A stretch of DNA of 64,000 nt, taken from the NCBI GenBank assembly GCA_944325525.1, contig CALVAK010000012.1:1-64000 (forward strand). Direction: 5' to 3'. Position 1 is the stretch's first letter. The number at the start of each line of letters is the position of its first letter. The stretch comes from Candidatus Gastranaerophilales bacterium (GTDB lineage Bacteria > Cyanobacteriota > Vampirovibrionia > Gastranaerophilales > Gastranaerophilaceae). Shown here one piece after another: positions 26,590-34,590 of this stretch. The notes below the pieces were generated by a model. The model ran no database searches and was not told the origin of the DNA. It was given only the letters and a program-made list of their open reading frames with translations. A program made the translations under genes and the position numbers.

Positions 26590-29022
26590 ATGAGAAAACT
26601 TTTGAGTACAGCATTGATGTTGGGCTTTTTTGCATCAATATCTTGTAATTCGTCTGCAATTGCAGATGTAGCAGCAGGTGCTCTGCCTACATTAAATAAT
26701 GCTGTTAATGCTGATATTACTACAAGCGGCTCTAATATGAATGTTCAAATCAATGCCGGTACTAACGGTCTTGGTACCATCAATTGGGCAGATTTTAACG
26801 TCGGTAAAGATGCTGCTGTTAACTATGAATTTACAGCTCACAATCAAACTGCTTTAAATAAAGTAGATGCTGCTGGCGGTCTGTCTCAAATCTACGGTAA
26901 AATAACTTCTTCAGGTTGTGCCGGATGCGGATATGACGCTACAGGTAAAGTTATTTTGATTAACCCAAACGGTGTCCTCTTCGGAGATGGGGCTAACGTT
27001 AATCTTAACTCCTTCACCGTTTCTACTATGGATGGTTCTTATGATACTAAAAATAATCAATTAAACTTAGATAGAAATGCTACCTCTCAATACGGTATTA
27101 TTGTTCAAAAGGGAGCTAAAATCCACGGCGATAAAGGTGTTACTTTCGCTTCTGATAACGTTTCTTTATATAACGGTTCTAAAATCACTACTAATGTCGC
27201 TCCTAACGTTGATGATGCTTCCTTCGGTAAAGTTAAAATCGTTACTTCTGACGGTGTTAACTTCACTTATTATCAAAATGGTGCCGTTAAAGAAATCTCC
27301 GGTATTAAAGGCTCTAGCGAAAAAATGGTCGTTTCTGCCAACGGTGAAATTCATTCCGGTAACATTGATATTAGAAATTATTCCAGCAACGTTGACAGCG
27401 AAATTAACCTCAACGGAGCTGCTTTAAAAGCTACTAAAGCTGTTACCGGTAACGATGGTAACATCTGGTTAACTGCTTCTAATAAAGTTGTTCTTGAAAA
27501 TGCTGATTTAGATACTGTTAATTTCTCTGATGCCGCTGCTGACAGAAATACAGGCAACATCAGAATCTTAGCCGGTAATAAAGCTTCTATTACTACAAGC
27601 AACCTTAATTCCGTAGGCAAAGTAGATATTACTTCTCAAAACGGTGATGCCATTGTTGATAAAACTACCGTTGTTGCTGGTAAAGACTTTAACTTAACTG
27701 CCGGTAATATCGCTTCTGTTCAAAACAACTCTTCTGTAAATGCTGATAATATAAACATTAACGGAGCAAAAAGAACTCAGGTAGTAAACTCCGGCATAAT
27801 TGCAACAAATGATGTTAACTTACAGTCACCAGGCGATATGGTCTGGGCATCAAATTCAGAAATTACTGCTGGTAAAGATGTTAATTTAACTGCATCAAAC
27901 GGTTATTTATTGTTAAATGATGCAATTGTTAATGCAAAAAACAATATAAACTTGACATCTAAAGATTCAATTACTTCAGCAAAACTTAATGGTTCTTATT
28001 TTGTTGCAGATAAAGATGTTAATATAAATTCAACAGAAAAAAGCGTTCTTTTAACATCAACAAATCAATTTGACCCGAAAAATACACTTAATTTAACAGC
28101 AAAAGAAAATGTTGAAATAAATTCTGAGGGTGACCTTGAGACAGCTGATACAAATATAACAGCAGGCAAGAATATTTTCCTTTCTTCAGCAAACGGCTCA
28201 TTAAATGTTTATGAATCAACTAAATTTGCTGCAGCCCAAAAAATATATTTGAATGCGGCAAACAATGTTAAAACATCAGGCAGTATTGACACAAACAATA
28301 TACAAACAAATATTTCAGCAGGTAATGATGTTGATGTCGAACTAACAAATGCAGGTAACAGACAAAACGGTCTTGTTGCAAAAGCAGGAAACAATATGAC
28401 AATAACAACAGACGGTACATTATCCGTGTCTGATTTAAGATCAGGAAATGATATGACCTTAAATGCAAATAAAGTTATTGCAGGTCTTCCTTATACAAAT
28501 GAAGAAAAACTTCCTGTTGACAACAGCGAACGTTCTTACATTGAAGTCGGCGGAACATTTAATTCAAATGTTGAAAATGATAACTACACCGTAACAGCAT
28601 CAGGAGACAGAACTTCTGACGGTAAATACAATCAAAGACATCACATACAATACGGTGAGCAAGAAAAAATTCTTCTTGTTAACAAAAGACCTGTTGATAA
28701 CGAAGTAACAGATCCTTCTATCCCGGACATCGACAACGGGGATGATGTAGATGTTGTAAATCCTGGTGATGTTTCTGATGATACAAAACCGACTGACCCT
28801 GATCAGGGAGGAACAACTCCCGGCGGTGACGAAGGAAACACGCCAGGTGGAGATGATGAAGGCAATACTCCTGGCGGAGATGATACAAAACCGGGTGAAG
28901 GCGAAGAATGTCCTGATGTTCCTAATGACGATGTTATCGAAGATGAACAAGAACCTGATTTAGTTTCAACTCAAGACTTAGTTAAATATGCTATGCAAAC
29001 AAAAGATCAAAGAAAATTTTAA
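26590..29022 (+). CDS. TpsA exoprotein 1 (filamentous-haemagglutinin-type, two-partner secretion)
   Basis: An 810-residue protein from ATG 26590 (GGAG 6 nt upstream), with a signal peptide ending near SSAIA. The TPS secretion domain occupies about the first 270 residues and contains LINPNGVLFGDGA, the NPNG motif needed for recognition by TpsB, preceded by an unusual SSGCAGCGYD insertion. The rest is a repetitive beta-helix of ~20-residue Asn/Thr/Ala-rich turns (ITAGKDVNLTASNGYLLL-type), then a conserved module (GNRQNGLVAKAGNNMTITTDG) and an acidic Pro/Gly tail with TPGGDDEGN repeats. It is probably a surface adhesin. Bases 26654-27725 recur in the next gene. The last residues (about 15, ending TKDQRKF) are basic, unlike the acidic tail before them. 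Confidence 0.92.
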   Translation: MRKLLSTALMLGFFASISCNSSAIADVAAGALPTLNNAVNADITTSGSNMNVQINAGTNGLGTINWADFNVGKDAAVNYEFTAHNQTALNKVDAAGGLSQIYGKITSSGCAGCGYDATGKVILINPNGVLFGDGANVNLNSFTVSTMDGSYDTKNNQLNLDRNATSQYGIIVQKGAKIHGDKGVTFASDNVSLYNGSKITTNVAPNVDDASFGKVKIVTSDGVNFTYYQNGAVKEISGIKGSSEKMVVSANGEIHSGNIDIRNYSSNVDSEINLNGAALKATKAVTGNDGNIWLTASNKVVLENADLDTVNFSDAAADRNTGNIRILAGNKASITTSNLNSVGKVDITSQNGDAIVDKTTVVAGKDFNLTAGNIASVQNNSSVNADNININGAKRTQVVNSGIIATNDVNLQSPGDMVWASNSEITAGKDVNLTASNGYLLLNDAIVNAKNNINLTSKDSITSAKLNGSYFVADKDVNINSTEKSVLLTSTNQFDPKNTLNLTAKENVEINSEGDLETADTNITAGKNIFLSSANGSLNVYESTKFAAAQKIYLNAANNVKTSGSIDTNNIQTNISAGNDVDVELTNAGNRQNGLVAKAGNNMTITTDGTLSVSDLRSGNDMTLNANKVIAGLPYTNEEKLPVDNSERSYIEVGGTFNSNVENDNYTVTASGDRTSDGKYNQRHHIQYGEQEKILLVNKRPVDNEVTDPSIPDIDNGDDVDVVNPGDVSDDTKPTDPDQGGTTPGGDEGNTPGGDDEGNTPGGDDTKPGEGEECPDVPNDDVIEDEQEPDLVSTQDLVKYAMQTKDQRKF
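26654..27725 (+). repeat. Direct repeat copy 1: 1,072-bp TPS block shared by the two tpsA genes
   Basis: Read base by base, this block matches 29391-30462 without a difference that I found; identity starts and stops abruptly (offset 2,737 bp). It encodes the TPS domain and the first beta-helix turns. Flanking coding sequence on both sides is clearly diverged. Confidence 0.9.
28816..28884 (+). repeat. TPGGD(D)EGN tandem repeat in the TpsA1 tail
   Basis: Three consecutive 24-27-bp units encode TPGGDEGN, TPGGDDEGN and TPGGDD. The codons differ between units, so the repeat is older than a fresh slippage event. It forms a flexible acidic linker near the C-terminus; TpsA2 has a different Pro/Glu linker at the same place. 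Confidence 0.8.
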
Positions 29023-29041
29023 TTAATTGAGTTATTGTTAA

Positions 29042-29077
29042 AACAACCGGAATTAATAAGAATTCCGGTTGTTTTTT
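29042..29077 (+). terminator. Rho-independent terminator of tpsA1
   Basis: A perfect 13-bp stem AACAACCGGAATT (29042-29054) / AATTCCGGTTGTT (29061-29073) with a 6-nt loop is followed by T residues. It separates tpsA1 from tpsA2 and implies that tpsA2 has its own promoter. Confidence 0.92.
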
Positions 29078-29329
29078 ATGTAACAAATTATTAACAAATT
29101 ACCATTATATTGTAAATATTTCAGACTAATTTTTTTTTATATAGTATATATAATGATATATTAAGAGATTATACGAGAGATTTTAACAGAAACTGAAAAG
29201 ACAGTTTGTTACAAAGAAAAAAAGAAATGTAAAGAATATTAAGAAATTTAGCAATTTTTTTTTTCAGAGTAGTTATATTAAGTACATGAAACGATAATAA
29301 TTAACATGATAAATAAAAGGAAGAAGAAC
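29078..29329 (+). promoter_or_regulatory. AT-rich upstream region of tpsA2
   Basis: About 250 bp without a credible gene, the rest of a 307-bp gap between the tpsA genes. A TATAAT is at 29149-29154, but no good -35 box was found at the right distance. It shows no obvious similarity to the region upstream of tpsA1, although the signal-peptide codons are related. AAGGAAGAAG precedes the tpsA2 ATG. Confidence 0.35.
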
Positions 29330-31360
29330 ATGAAAAAACTTTTAAGTACAACAATTGCGGTCGGAATCTTTGCATCAATGAGCATTTGTCCTGCAATTGC
29401 AGATGTAGCAGCAGGTGCTCTGCCTACATTAAATAATGCTGTTAATGCTGATATTACTACAAGCGGCTCTAATATGAATGTTCAAATCAATGCCGGTACT
29501 AACGGTCTTGGTACCATCAATTGGGCAGATTTTAACGTCGGTAAAGATGCTGCTGTTAACTATGAATTTACAGCTCACAATCAAACTGCTTTAAATAAAG
29601 TAGATGCTGCTGGCGGTCTGTCTCAAATCTACGGTAAAATAACTTCTTCAGGTTGTGCCGGATGCGGATATGACGCTACAGGTAAAGTTATTTTGATTAA
29701 CCCAAACGGTGTCCTCTTCGGAGATGGGGCTAACGTTAATCTTAACTCCTTCACCGTTTCTACTATGGATGGTTCTTATGATACTAAAAATAATCAATTA
29801 AACTTAGATAGAAATGCTACCTCTCAATACGGTATTATTGTTCAAAAGGGAGCTAAAATCCACGGCGATAAAGGTGTTACTTTCGCTTCTGATAACGTTT
29901 CTTTATATAACGGTTCTAAAATCACTACTAATGTCGCTCCTAACGTTGATGATGCTTCCTTCGGTAAAGTTAAAATCGTTACTTCTGACGGTGTTAACTT
30001 CACTTATTATCAAAATGGTGCCGTTAAAGAAATCTCCGGTATTAAAGGCTCTAGCGAAAAAATGGTCGTTTCTGCCAACGGTGAAATTCATTCCGGTAAC
30101 ATTGATATTAGAAATTATTCCAGCAACGTTGACAGCGAAATTAACCTCAACGGAGCTGCTTTAAAAGCTACTAAAGCTGTTACCGGTAACGATGGTAACA
30201 TCTGGTTAACTGCTTCTAATAAAGTTGTTCTTGAAAATGCTGATTTAGATACTGTTAATTTCTCTGATGCCGCTGCTGACAGAAATACAGGCAACATCAG
30301 AATCTTAGCCGGTAATAAAGCTTCTATTACTACAAGCAACCTTAATTCCGTAGGCAAAGTAGATATTACTTCTCAAAACGGTGATGCCATTGTTGATAAA
30401 ACTACCGTTGTTGCTGGTAAAGACTTTAACTTAACTGCCGGTAATATCGCTTCTGTTCAAAAGGGTTCTGACGTTAAAGCTCAAAATGTTAATATAAATA
30501 GTGTTGCACGCAGCCAGGTAGTTGATTCAAAAGTAGCTGCCGCAGATAAAACAAAATCTAAAACAGGTAATATTAATGTAAATTCAGACAACAATGTTTG
30601 GTTCCATAATGCAGACATTACTGCAGCAAATGAAGTTAATGCAAAAGCTTCAAATGGATATGCATTAGTAGAAAATACTTCTATAGCAGCTAACAAAATT
30701 ACAATTGATGCGGCTACTAATGTAACAGGTTCTGCTGACCTTAAAAACAGTCAGGCAAACATTTCCGCAGGAAATGATATCGATTTAACATTAGCAAATG
30801 TAGGTAACAGACAAAACGGTCTTGTTGCAAAAGCAGGAAACAACATGACAATAACTACCGACGGTACATTATCCGTATCTGATTTAAGAGCAGGAAATGA
30901 TATGACCTTAAATGCAGATAAAATTATTGCGGGTCTTCCTTATACAGGCGAACAAAAATTACCTGATGATTTAGTAAGCGATCGTTCTTACATTGAAGTT
31001 GGCGGTACATTTACTTCAAATACAGCTAACGACAGCTATGAAGTAACTGCTTCCGGAGAACCTACAGCTGACGGCAAGTACAATCAAAGACATCATATAC
31101 AATATGGTAACGGTAATGAAAAAATATTACTTGTAAATAAAAGACCATTTGTAGCTCCTCCGCAGCCAGATCCAGAACCGCAACCGGAACCGAGTGATGA
31201 TCCTAACATTAACGAAGAACAAGCTCAAATGCTCAACAAATTACCAAGACAACCTGAAACATACAGCAACATTGCAAATATAACTAACGGAAGAACAAAT
31301 TTTGTAGATGTATTCGCTGCAGCTAGTCAGATAGAAATTGTTGAAGATGAGGAAGAATAA
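29330..31360 (+). CDS. TpsA exoprotein 2 (filamentous-haemagglutinin-type, two-partner secretion)
   Basis: A 676-residue protein from ATG 29330, preceded by AGGAAG; the longer frame from 29306 adds only a basic octapeptide. Signal peptide, TPS domain with LINPNGVLFGDGA, and the first beta-helix turns are as in TpsA1 and identical from base 29391 to 30462. It then has its own, shorter beta-helix region, a diverged copy of the GNRQNGLVAKAGNNMTITTDG module, the shared NQRHHIQYG/EKILLVNKRP end, a Pro/Glu linker (PQPDPEPQPEPSDD) and a distinct acidic C-terminus (IVEDEEE). It is probably exported by the same TpsB and displayed at the surface. Confidence 0.92.
   Translation: MKKLLSTTIAVGIFASMSICPAIADVAAGALPTLNNAVNADITTSGSNMNVQINAGTNGLGTINWADFNVGKDAAVNYEFTAHNQTALNKVDAAGGLSQIYGKITSSGCAGCGYDATGKVILINPNGVLFGDGANVNLNSFTVSTMDGSYDTKNNQLNLDRNATSQYGIIVQKGAKIHGDKGVTFASDNVSLYNGSKITTNVAPNVDDASFGKVKIVTSDGVNFTYYQNGAVKEISGIKGSSEKMVVSANGEIHSGNIDIRNYSSNVDSEINLNGAALKATKAVTGNDGNIWLTASNKVVLENADLDTVNFSDAAADRNTGNIRILAGNKASITTSNLNSVGKVDITSQNGDAIVDKTTVVAGKDFNLTAGNIASVQKGSDVKAQNVNINSVARSQVVDSKVAAADKTKSKTGNINVNSDNNVWFHNADITAANEVNAKASNGYALVENTSIAANKITIDAATNVTGSADLKNSQANISAGNDIDLTLANVGNRQNGLVAKAGNNMTITTDGTLSVSDLRAGNDMTLNADKIIAGLPYTGEQKLPDDLVSDRSYIEVGGTFTSNTANDSYEVTASGEPTADGKYNQRHHIQYGNGNEKILLVNKRPFVAPPQPDPEPQPEPSDDPNINEEQAQMLNKLPRQPETYSNIANITNGRTNFVDVFAAASQIEIVEDEEE
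29391..30462 (+). repeat. Direct repeat copy 2: 1,072-bp TPS block
   Basis: Second copy of the block at 26654-27725, with no mismatch found by eye. The junctions fall inside codons of the signal-peptide end (CTGCAATTG) and of the beta-helix (TTCTGTTCAAAA), after which the two genes diverge at once. Confidence 0.9.
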
Positions 31361-31378
31361 TTAATAACAACAATAACA

Positions 31379-31410
31379 AATAAAAAGGAGTCATAAGACT
31401 CCTTTTTATT
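31379..31410 (+). terminator. Rho-independent terminator of tpsA2
   Basis: A perfect 14-bp stem AATAAAAAGGAGTC (31379-31392) / GACTCCTTTTTATT (31397-31410) with a 4-nt loop; the 3' arm supplies the T-run. Confidence 0.9.
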
Positions 31411-31466
31411 TGACTAATTTGGCTAATTAAGATAACATAAAGATAGATTGTTATGAGGTTTTTGGT

Positions 31467-33242
31467 ATGAAGTTAAAACTTATTTTGTTACTTATTGTCT
31501 GCTCTTTCGGGATTGAAGCTTTAGCATATAATTCTATAGTAAATAAGAAAAATTATTCTTATTTAGATCAACCATCAAGCATTGTAAGAAGTTCTCATTA
31601 TAACGAAACTTCTTCTGTATATGATTTAAATATTATTATAGATGATTTAAATTCCGAAATAAATAAAAATCCTGAAAATTATACATTGTATGTTCCACTG
31701 GTTGATGCATACATAAGAAACAAAAATTTTAATGAAGCTTTTGATATTCTAAAATTATTACTTGAAAAAAAAGATGAAGGGGCTTTATCACAGGAAGTTA
31801 TTAACAATATAAAAACTCTAAGTAACAGAACAGCGGCTGCAAATAAATATTCATTATATCGTTCACCAATAAATATAAATCTTGCTGTAATGAACCTTAT
31901 AACAGACAATTTTAGTCAAGCCGAAACATGCATAAAACGTTCTGTTTCAAATATGAAAGATTACGATTTGCTATTGAATGCAATACAGCTGGTTTTTGAT
32001 TATACAGGTAATAATGATGAAGCAATAGCGGTATGCAATTTTGCCTCATCTCTTTATAGAGATGATTTATCAATAAAAATACTAAAAATAAATTATTTAA
32101 TTCCAAAAGGAAATCTTCCGGCAATAATAACCGAGTATAATTATATATTAGCAAATGGCGAAGATATAAATGAATCCGCAAAATACAATATTTATAAACT
32201 TATGGAAACACAAAAAGCTTCTGATAAAGAAATATTTAATGTTTTATTTAAAAAGGACAAAAATAATGAAGCAGCTTGCTATCTAAACCTTTACACACTT
32301 CTTGTTAATGCTGAAGATTATGACAGTGCAAAAAAATATATGGAAAAAATTCAAAAAGAATATCCGGATTCACTTCAAATGGCACTATTAAATGTTGAAC
32401 TTTTAGTTGGGCAGGGAAAAAGAGACGAAGCAGAAAAAATCTTAACTTCAGTTAAAGACAAAATTGAAACAGAAGAAGATATAATTAGATATAATAATGC
32501 TCTTGCAAAATTTTCTGAACAACCGATACAAGAAGGAGCTCAATTGTTTTGGGCAGGACACTATGATAGAGCATTAGAAATATTTAATGCAATTCCAGAT
32601 TCTCCTCTAGTCCTATCCCAGCGTGCAAGATGTTATATGGAACTAAACAGAATGCAAGAAGCAATAAATACGCTAAACAGGGCTTTAAGTATGACAACAG
32701 GAGATGATCCATCCGTTAATTATAATTTTGCAGTTTATTATTTTAAAAATAAAGATTATTCAACAGCAAGAGAATATGCAAAAATTGTAGAGAAAAAGAA
32801 AGACTCTTTCAGCAAAGAATTTGAAAAAGCATTTTATTTATTCATGAATCAGCTAAATGCGGCAGATGCTGAAAAATACATTAATCAAATAATTTCTTCA
32901 TTCGATGCACAAAACCACGCAGAAACAATGCGGTTAATAGATGAAGCACTTAAAATTGATCCAAATTCATCTGTTCTATACTTTTATAGAGGTTTAGCAT
33001 ATATTGATCAAAGTAACTATGCCGCTTCAACAGCTTCATTATATAAAAGCATAGAATTGGATCCTAATAATGCTCTTGCATATTACTTTTTAGGTATTGC
33101 TTTTGATAATTTATCAGAATACAAAAATGCACTTATATATTATAAAAAGTTTTTAGAAATTCTACCTGCAAATGAACTCGGAGAAAGTGAACGTGCAGAA
33201 TATGCCAAAACAAGAATAAATGCACTTAATAAGTTAATGTAA
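31467..33242 (+). CDS. Exported TPR-repeat protein
   Basis: A 591-residue protein with a signal peptide (LILLLIVCSFGIEALA) and TPR-like helical repeats through most of the chain. The clearest are near the C-terminus: RLIDEALKIDPNSSVLYFYRGLAYIDQSNYAASTASLYKSI (split here by its repeat boundary) and ELDPNNALAYYFLGIAFDNLSEYKNALIYYKKFLEI. TPR domains mediate protein-protein contacts; an exported one may help assemble or tether envelope proteins. It lies downstream of the TPS island but beyond a strong terminator, so a link with the exoproteins is only suggested by position. Confidence 0.85.
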   Translation: MKLKLILLLIVCSFGIEALAYNSIVNKKNYSYLDQPSSIVRSSHYNETSSVYDLNIIIDDLNSEINKNPENYTLYVPLVDAYIRNKNFNEAFDILKLLLEKKDEGALSQEVINNIKTLSNRTAAANKYSLYRSPININLAVMNLITDNFSQAETCIKRSVSNMKDYDLLLNAIQLVFDYTGNNDEAIAVCNFASSLYRDDLSIKILKINYLIPKGNLPAIITEYNYILANGEDINESAKYNIYKLMETQKASDKEIFNVLFKKDKNNEAACYLNLYTLLVNAEDYDSAKKYMEKIQKEYPDSLQMALLNVELLVGQGKRDEAEKILTSVKDKIETEEDIIRYNNALAKFSEQPIQEGAQLFWAGHYDRALEIFNAIPDSPLVLSQRARCYMELNRMQEAINTLNRALSMTTGDDPSVNYNFAVYYFKNKDYSTAREYAKIVEKKKDSFSKEFEKAFYLFMNQLNAADAEKYINQIISSFDAQNHAETMRLIDEALKIDPNSSVLYFYRGLAYIDQSNYAASTASLYKSIELDPNNALAYYFLGIAFDNLSEYKNALIYYKKFLEILPANELGESERAEYAKTRINALNKLM

Positions 33243-33643
33243 TCTTGTGGTCACAACCTACTCACAGCCTGCACTTCAACCCAACTCAGTTGCTTATCAT
33301 TTTAAGCTGTACACAAAAAAATTCACTCAATACTCCAGGTTATCTTGAATTTTTTATCAATATAAATAATTTACAAAGTTCATACATAAGTACCAAAACA
33401 TGTTCAAATTTGATATTATATTATCAATGGACATACTAAAAACATTTGAAATTTTTTTATCTGCGCCATTGAGTGTTATTCACAAGCGTAATATAAAAAT
33501 AATGCACATAGAAACAAATATTTTTGCACAAAAACTTCCTTTGGATATAAATCTGAATGACAGTGATATTCAGCTGACTGTATATAACAATCAAAAAGTA
33601 TATAAACTTCTTTCAAGTGTAATTTATAAAAGACGGCATAAAG
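33243..33643. other. 401-bp region between the TPR gene and engB with no secure gene
   Basis: The first ~60 bp (33243-33300) are visibly richer in G and C than the surroundings, with no RNA motif recognised. The second half carries one doubtful small reading frame (see 33427-33675). A tRNA, terminator or repeat was looked for and not seen. Confidence 0.4.
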
Positions 33644-33675
33644 ATGAAAATAATAAAAGCGAAATTCATAATTAG
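33427..33675 (+). CDS. Doubtful small reading frame upstream of engB
   Basis: An 82-residue frame from ATG 33427 with ordinary amino-acid composition (MDILKTFEIFLSAPLSVIHK at the N-terminus) but no known motif. It runs 32 nt into engB in another frame. No Shine-Dalgarno is present; a TATTAT box at 33414-33419 lies 7 nt before the ATG, as in other genes of this window. It could be a small leaderless gene, a remnant, or chance. Confidence 0.3.
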   Translation: MDILKTFEIFLSAPLSVIHKRNIKIMHIETNIFAQKLPLDINLNDSDIQLTVYNNQKVYKLLSSVIYKRRHKDENNKSEIHN

Positions 33676-34225
33676 TGCACCTTCATTAAAAGAGTGCCCC
33701 ATTTTTTCTTTACCGGAATTTGCTTTAATAGGACGTTCTAACGTAGGGAAATCGTCATTTATAAATTCAATCGTAAATATAAAAAATTTGGCAAAAACCA
33801 GTAACACCCCGGGAAAAACAAAATTAATTAATCTTTTTTGCATCAATGATAACTTTATAATCTCTGATTTGCCCGGATACGGTTATGCTAAAGTTAGTAT
33901 AAAAACACAAATTTACTGGCAAAAAAAACTAGAAGAATACTTATTAAAAAGAAAAGAAATTGCAAGTTTAATTCACCTTATTGATTCACGACATGATTTG
34001 CAGTCAAATGATATACAAATGGCAGAATGGATAAAATATAATAAGCTACCCTGCTTTATTATAGCAACAAAAGTTGATCAGATAAGCAAATCTCAAATTT
34101 CAAATGTATGCAATAAGTTTGAAAAATACTTTGAACTACCTGTCTTTCCTTTTTCAAAAAGCAATTCTTTTTATAATCAAAAAATTCTTACAAAACTAGA
34201 AGAAATTATAAATAAAACAAAATAA
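33644..34225 (+). CDS. engB: Ribosome-biogenesis GTPase EngB (YsxC/YihA)
   Basis: A 193-residue TRAFAC-class GTPase of normal EngB length. Motifs are G1 GRSNVGKSS (30-38), G2 region NTPGKT, G3 DLPGYGYAK and G4 TKVDQ. EngB helps late assembly of the large ribosomal subunit and is usually essential. The start lies within an overlapping small frame and has no clear ribosome-binding site. The N-terminus IIKAKFIISAPSLKECP matches the family, supporting ATG 33644. Confidence 0.94.
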   Translation: MKIIKAKFIISAPSLKECPIFSLPEFALIGRSNVGKSSFINSIVNIKNLAKTSNTPGKTKLINLFCINDNFIISDLPGYGYAKVSIKTQIYWQKKLEEYLLKRKEIASLIHLIDSRHDLQSNDIQMAEWIKYNKLPCFIIATKVDQISKSQISNVCNKFEKYFELPVFPFSKSNSFYNQKILTKLEEIINKTK

Positions 34226-34243
34226 AATTCAATTTATTTTGTT
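34216..34243. terminator. Weak AT-rich hairpin between converging genes
   Basis: AACAAAATAAA (34216-34226) and TTTATTTTGTT (34233-34243) can form an 11-bp stem overlapping the engB stop and the end of the minus-strand gene. It is all but free of G-C pairs, so termination is uncertain. Confidence 0.35.
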
Positions 34244-34590
34244 CTTTCAAGAAAAGTTCTTATGCTTTCTTGTAAATTTTCAGGTGTTTCAAGTTTATTA
34301 TTACTGCTTACAAATCCTGCATTTCTTTTCTTTTTTAGTTGTTGTTGAGTATATTTATTTATTGATTTATTAGAAATCTTACGGAGTATAGCAAAAATTG
34401 TAATGATTAACAGAATGCATAACCCGATAACCAAAAAAGAAGAAAGGCGACTTCCCATTAATAAATCCTGAACAGAATTTTCTTCCTGTAAAAAATTTGT
34501 CTGTTGTGTCGTAACAGGAACAGGTTGAAAATTAGGAATTTCAATATTAAATAAGTCCTCATTTTGTGCAATATAAAGATTATTATACAT
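34234..34590 (-). CDS. Small single-pass membrane protein of unknown function
   Basis: A 118-residue protein with a polar N-terminus, one transmembrane helix (FLVIGLCILLIITIFAIL, about 53-70) and a basic Lys/Gln-rich cytoplasmic tail (INKYTQQQLKKKRNAG). It overlaps the end of the RNase E/G gene by 8 nt and is the last gene of the minus-strand run. The basic tail after one membrane pass could serve as an anchor for the RNase, but this is speculation from position. Confidence 0.6.
   Translation of the reverse strand: MYNNLYIAQNEDLFNIEIPNFQPVPVTTQQTNFLQEENSVQDLLMGSRLSSFLVIGLCILLIITIFAILRKISNKSINKYTQQQLKKKRNAGFVSSNNKLETPENLQESIRTFLERTK

Noticed and set aside
27077..27427. Second-frame 116-codon reading frame, present again at 29814-30164
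   Set aside because: It is a shadow frame inside the shared TPS block; its repeat simply follows from that block being duplicated. It has no ribosome-binding site or recognisable protein features.
28816..28884. Short tandem units considered as a CRISPR-like or slippage array
   Set aside because: Units are in frame, have different codons and no spacers; they are a protein linker repeat.
33245..33439. 64-codon frame after the TPR gene
   Set aside because: No ribosome-binding site, odd His/Ser/Thr/Gln-rich composition, and it merely spans the GC-richer patch; treated as chance.
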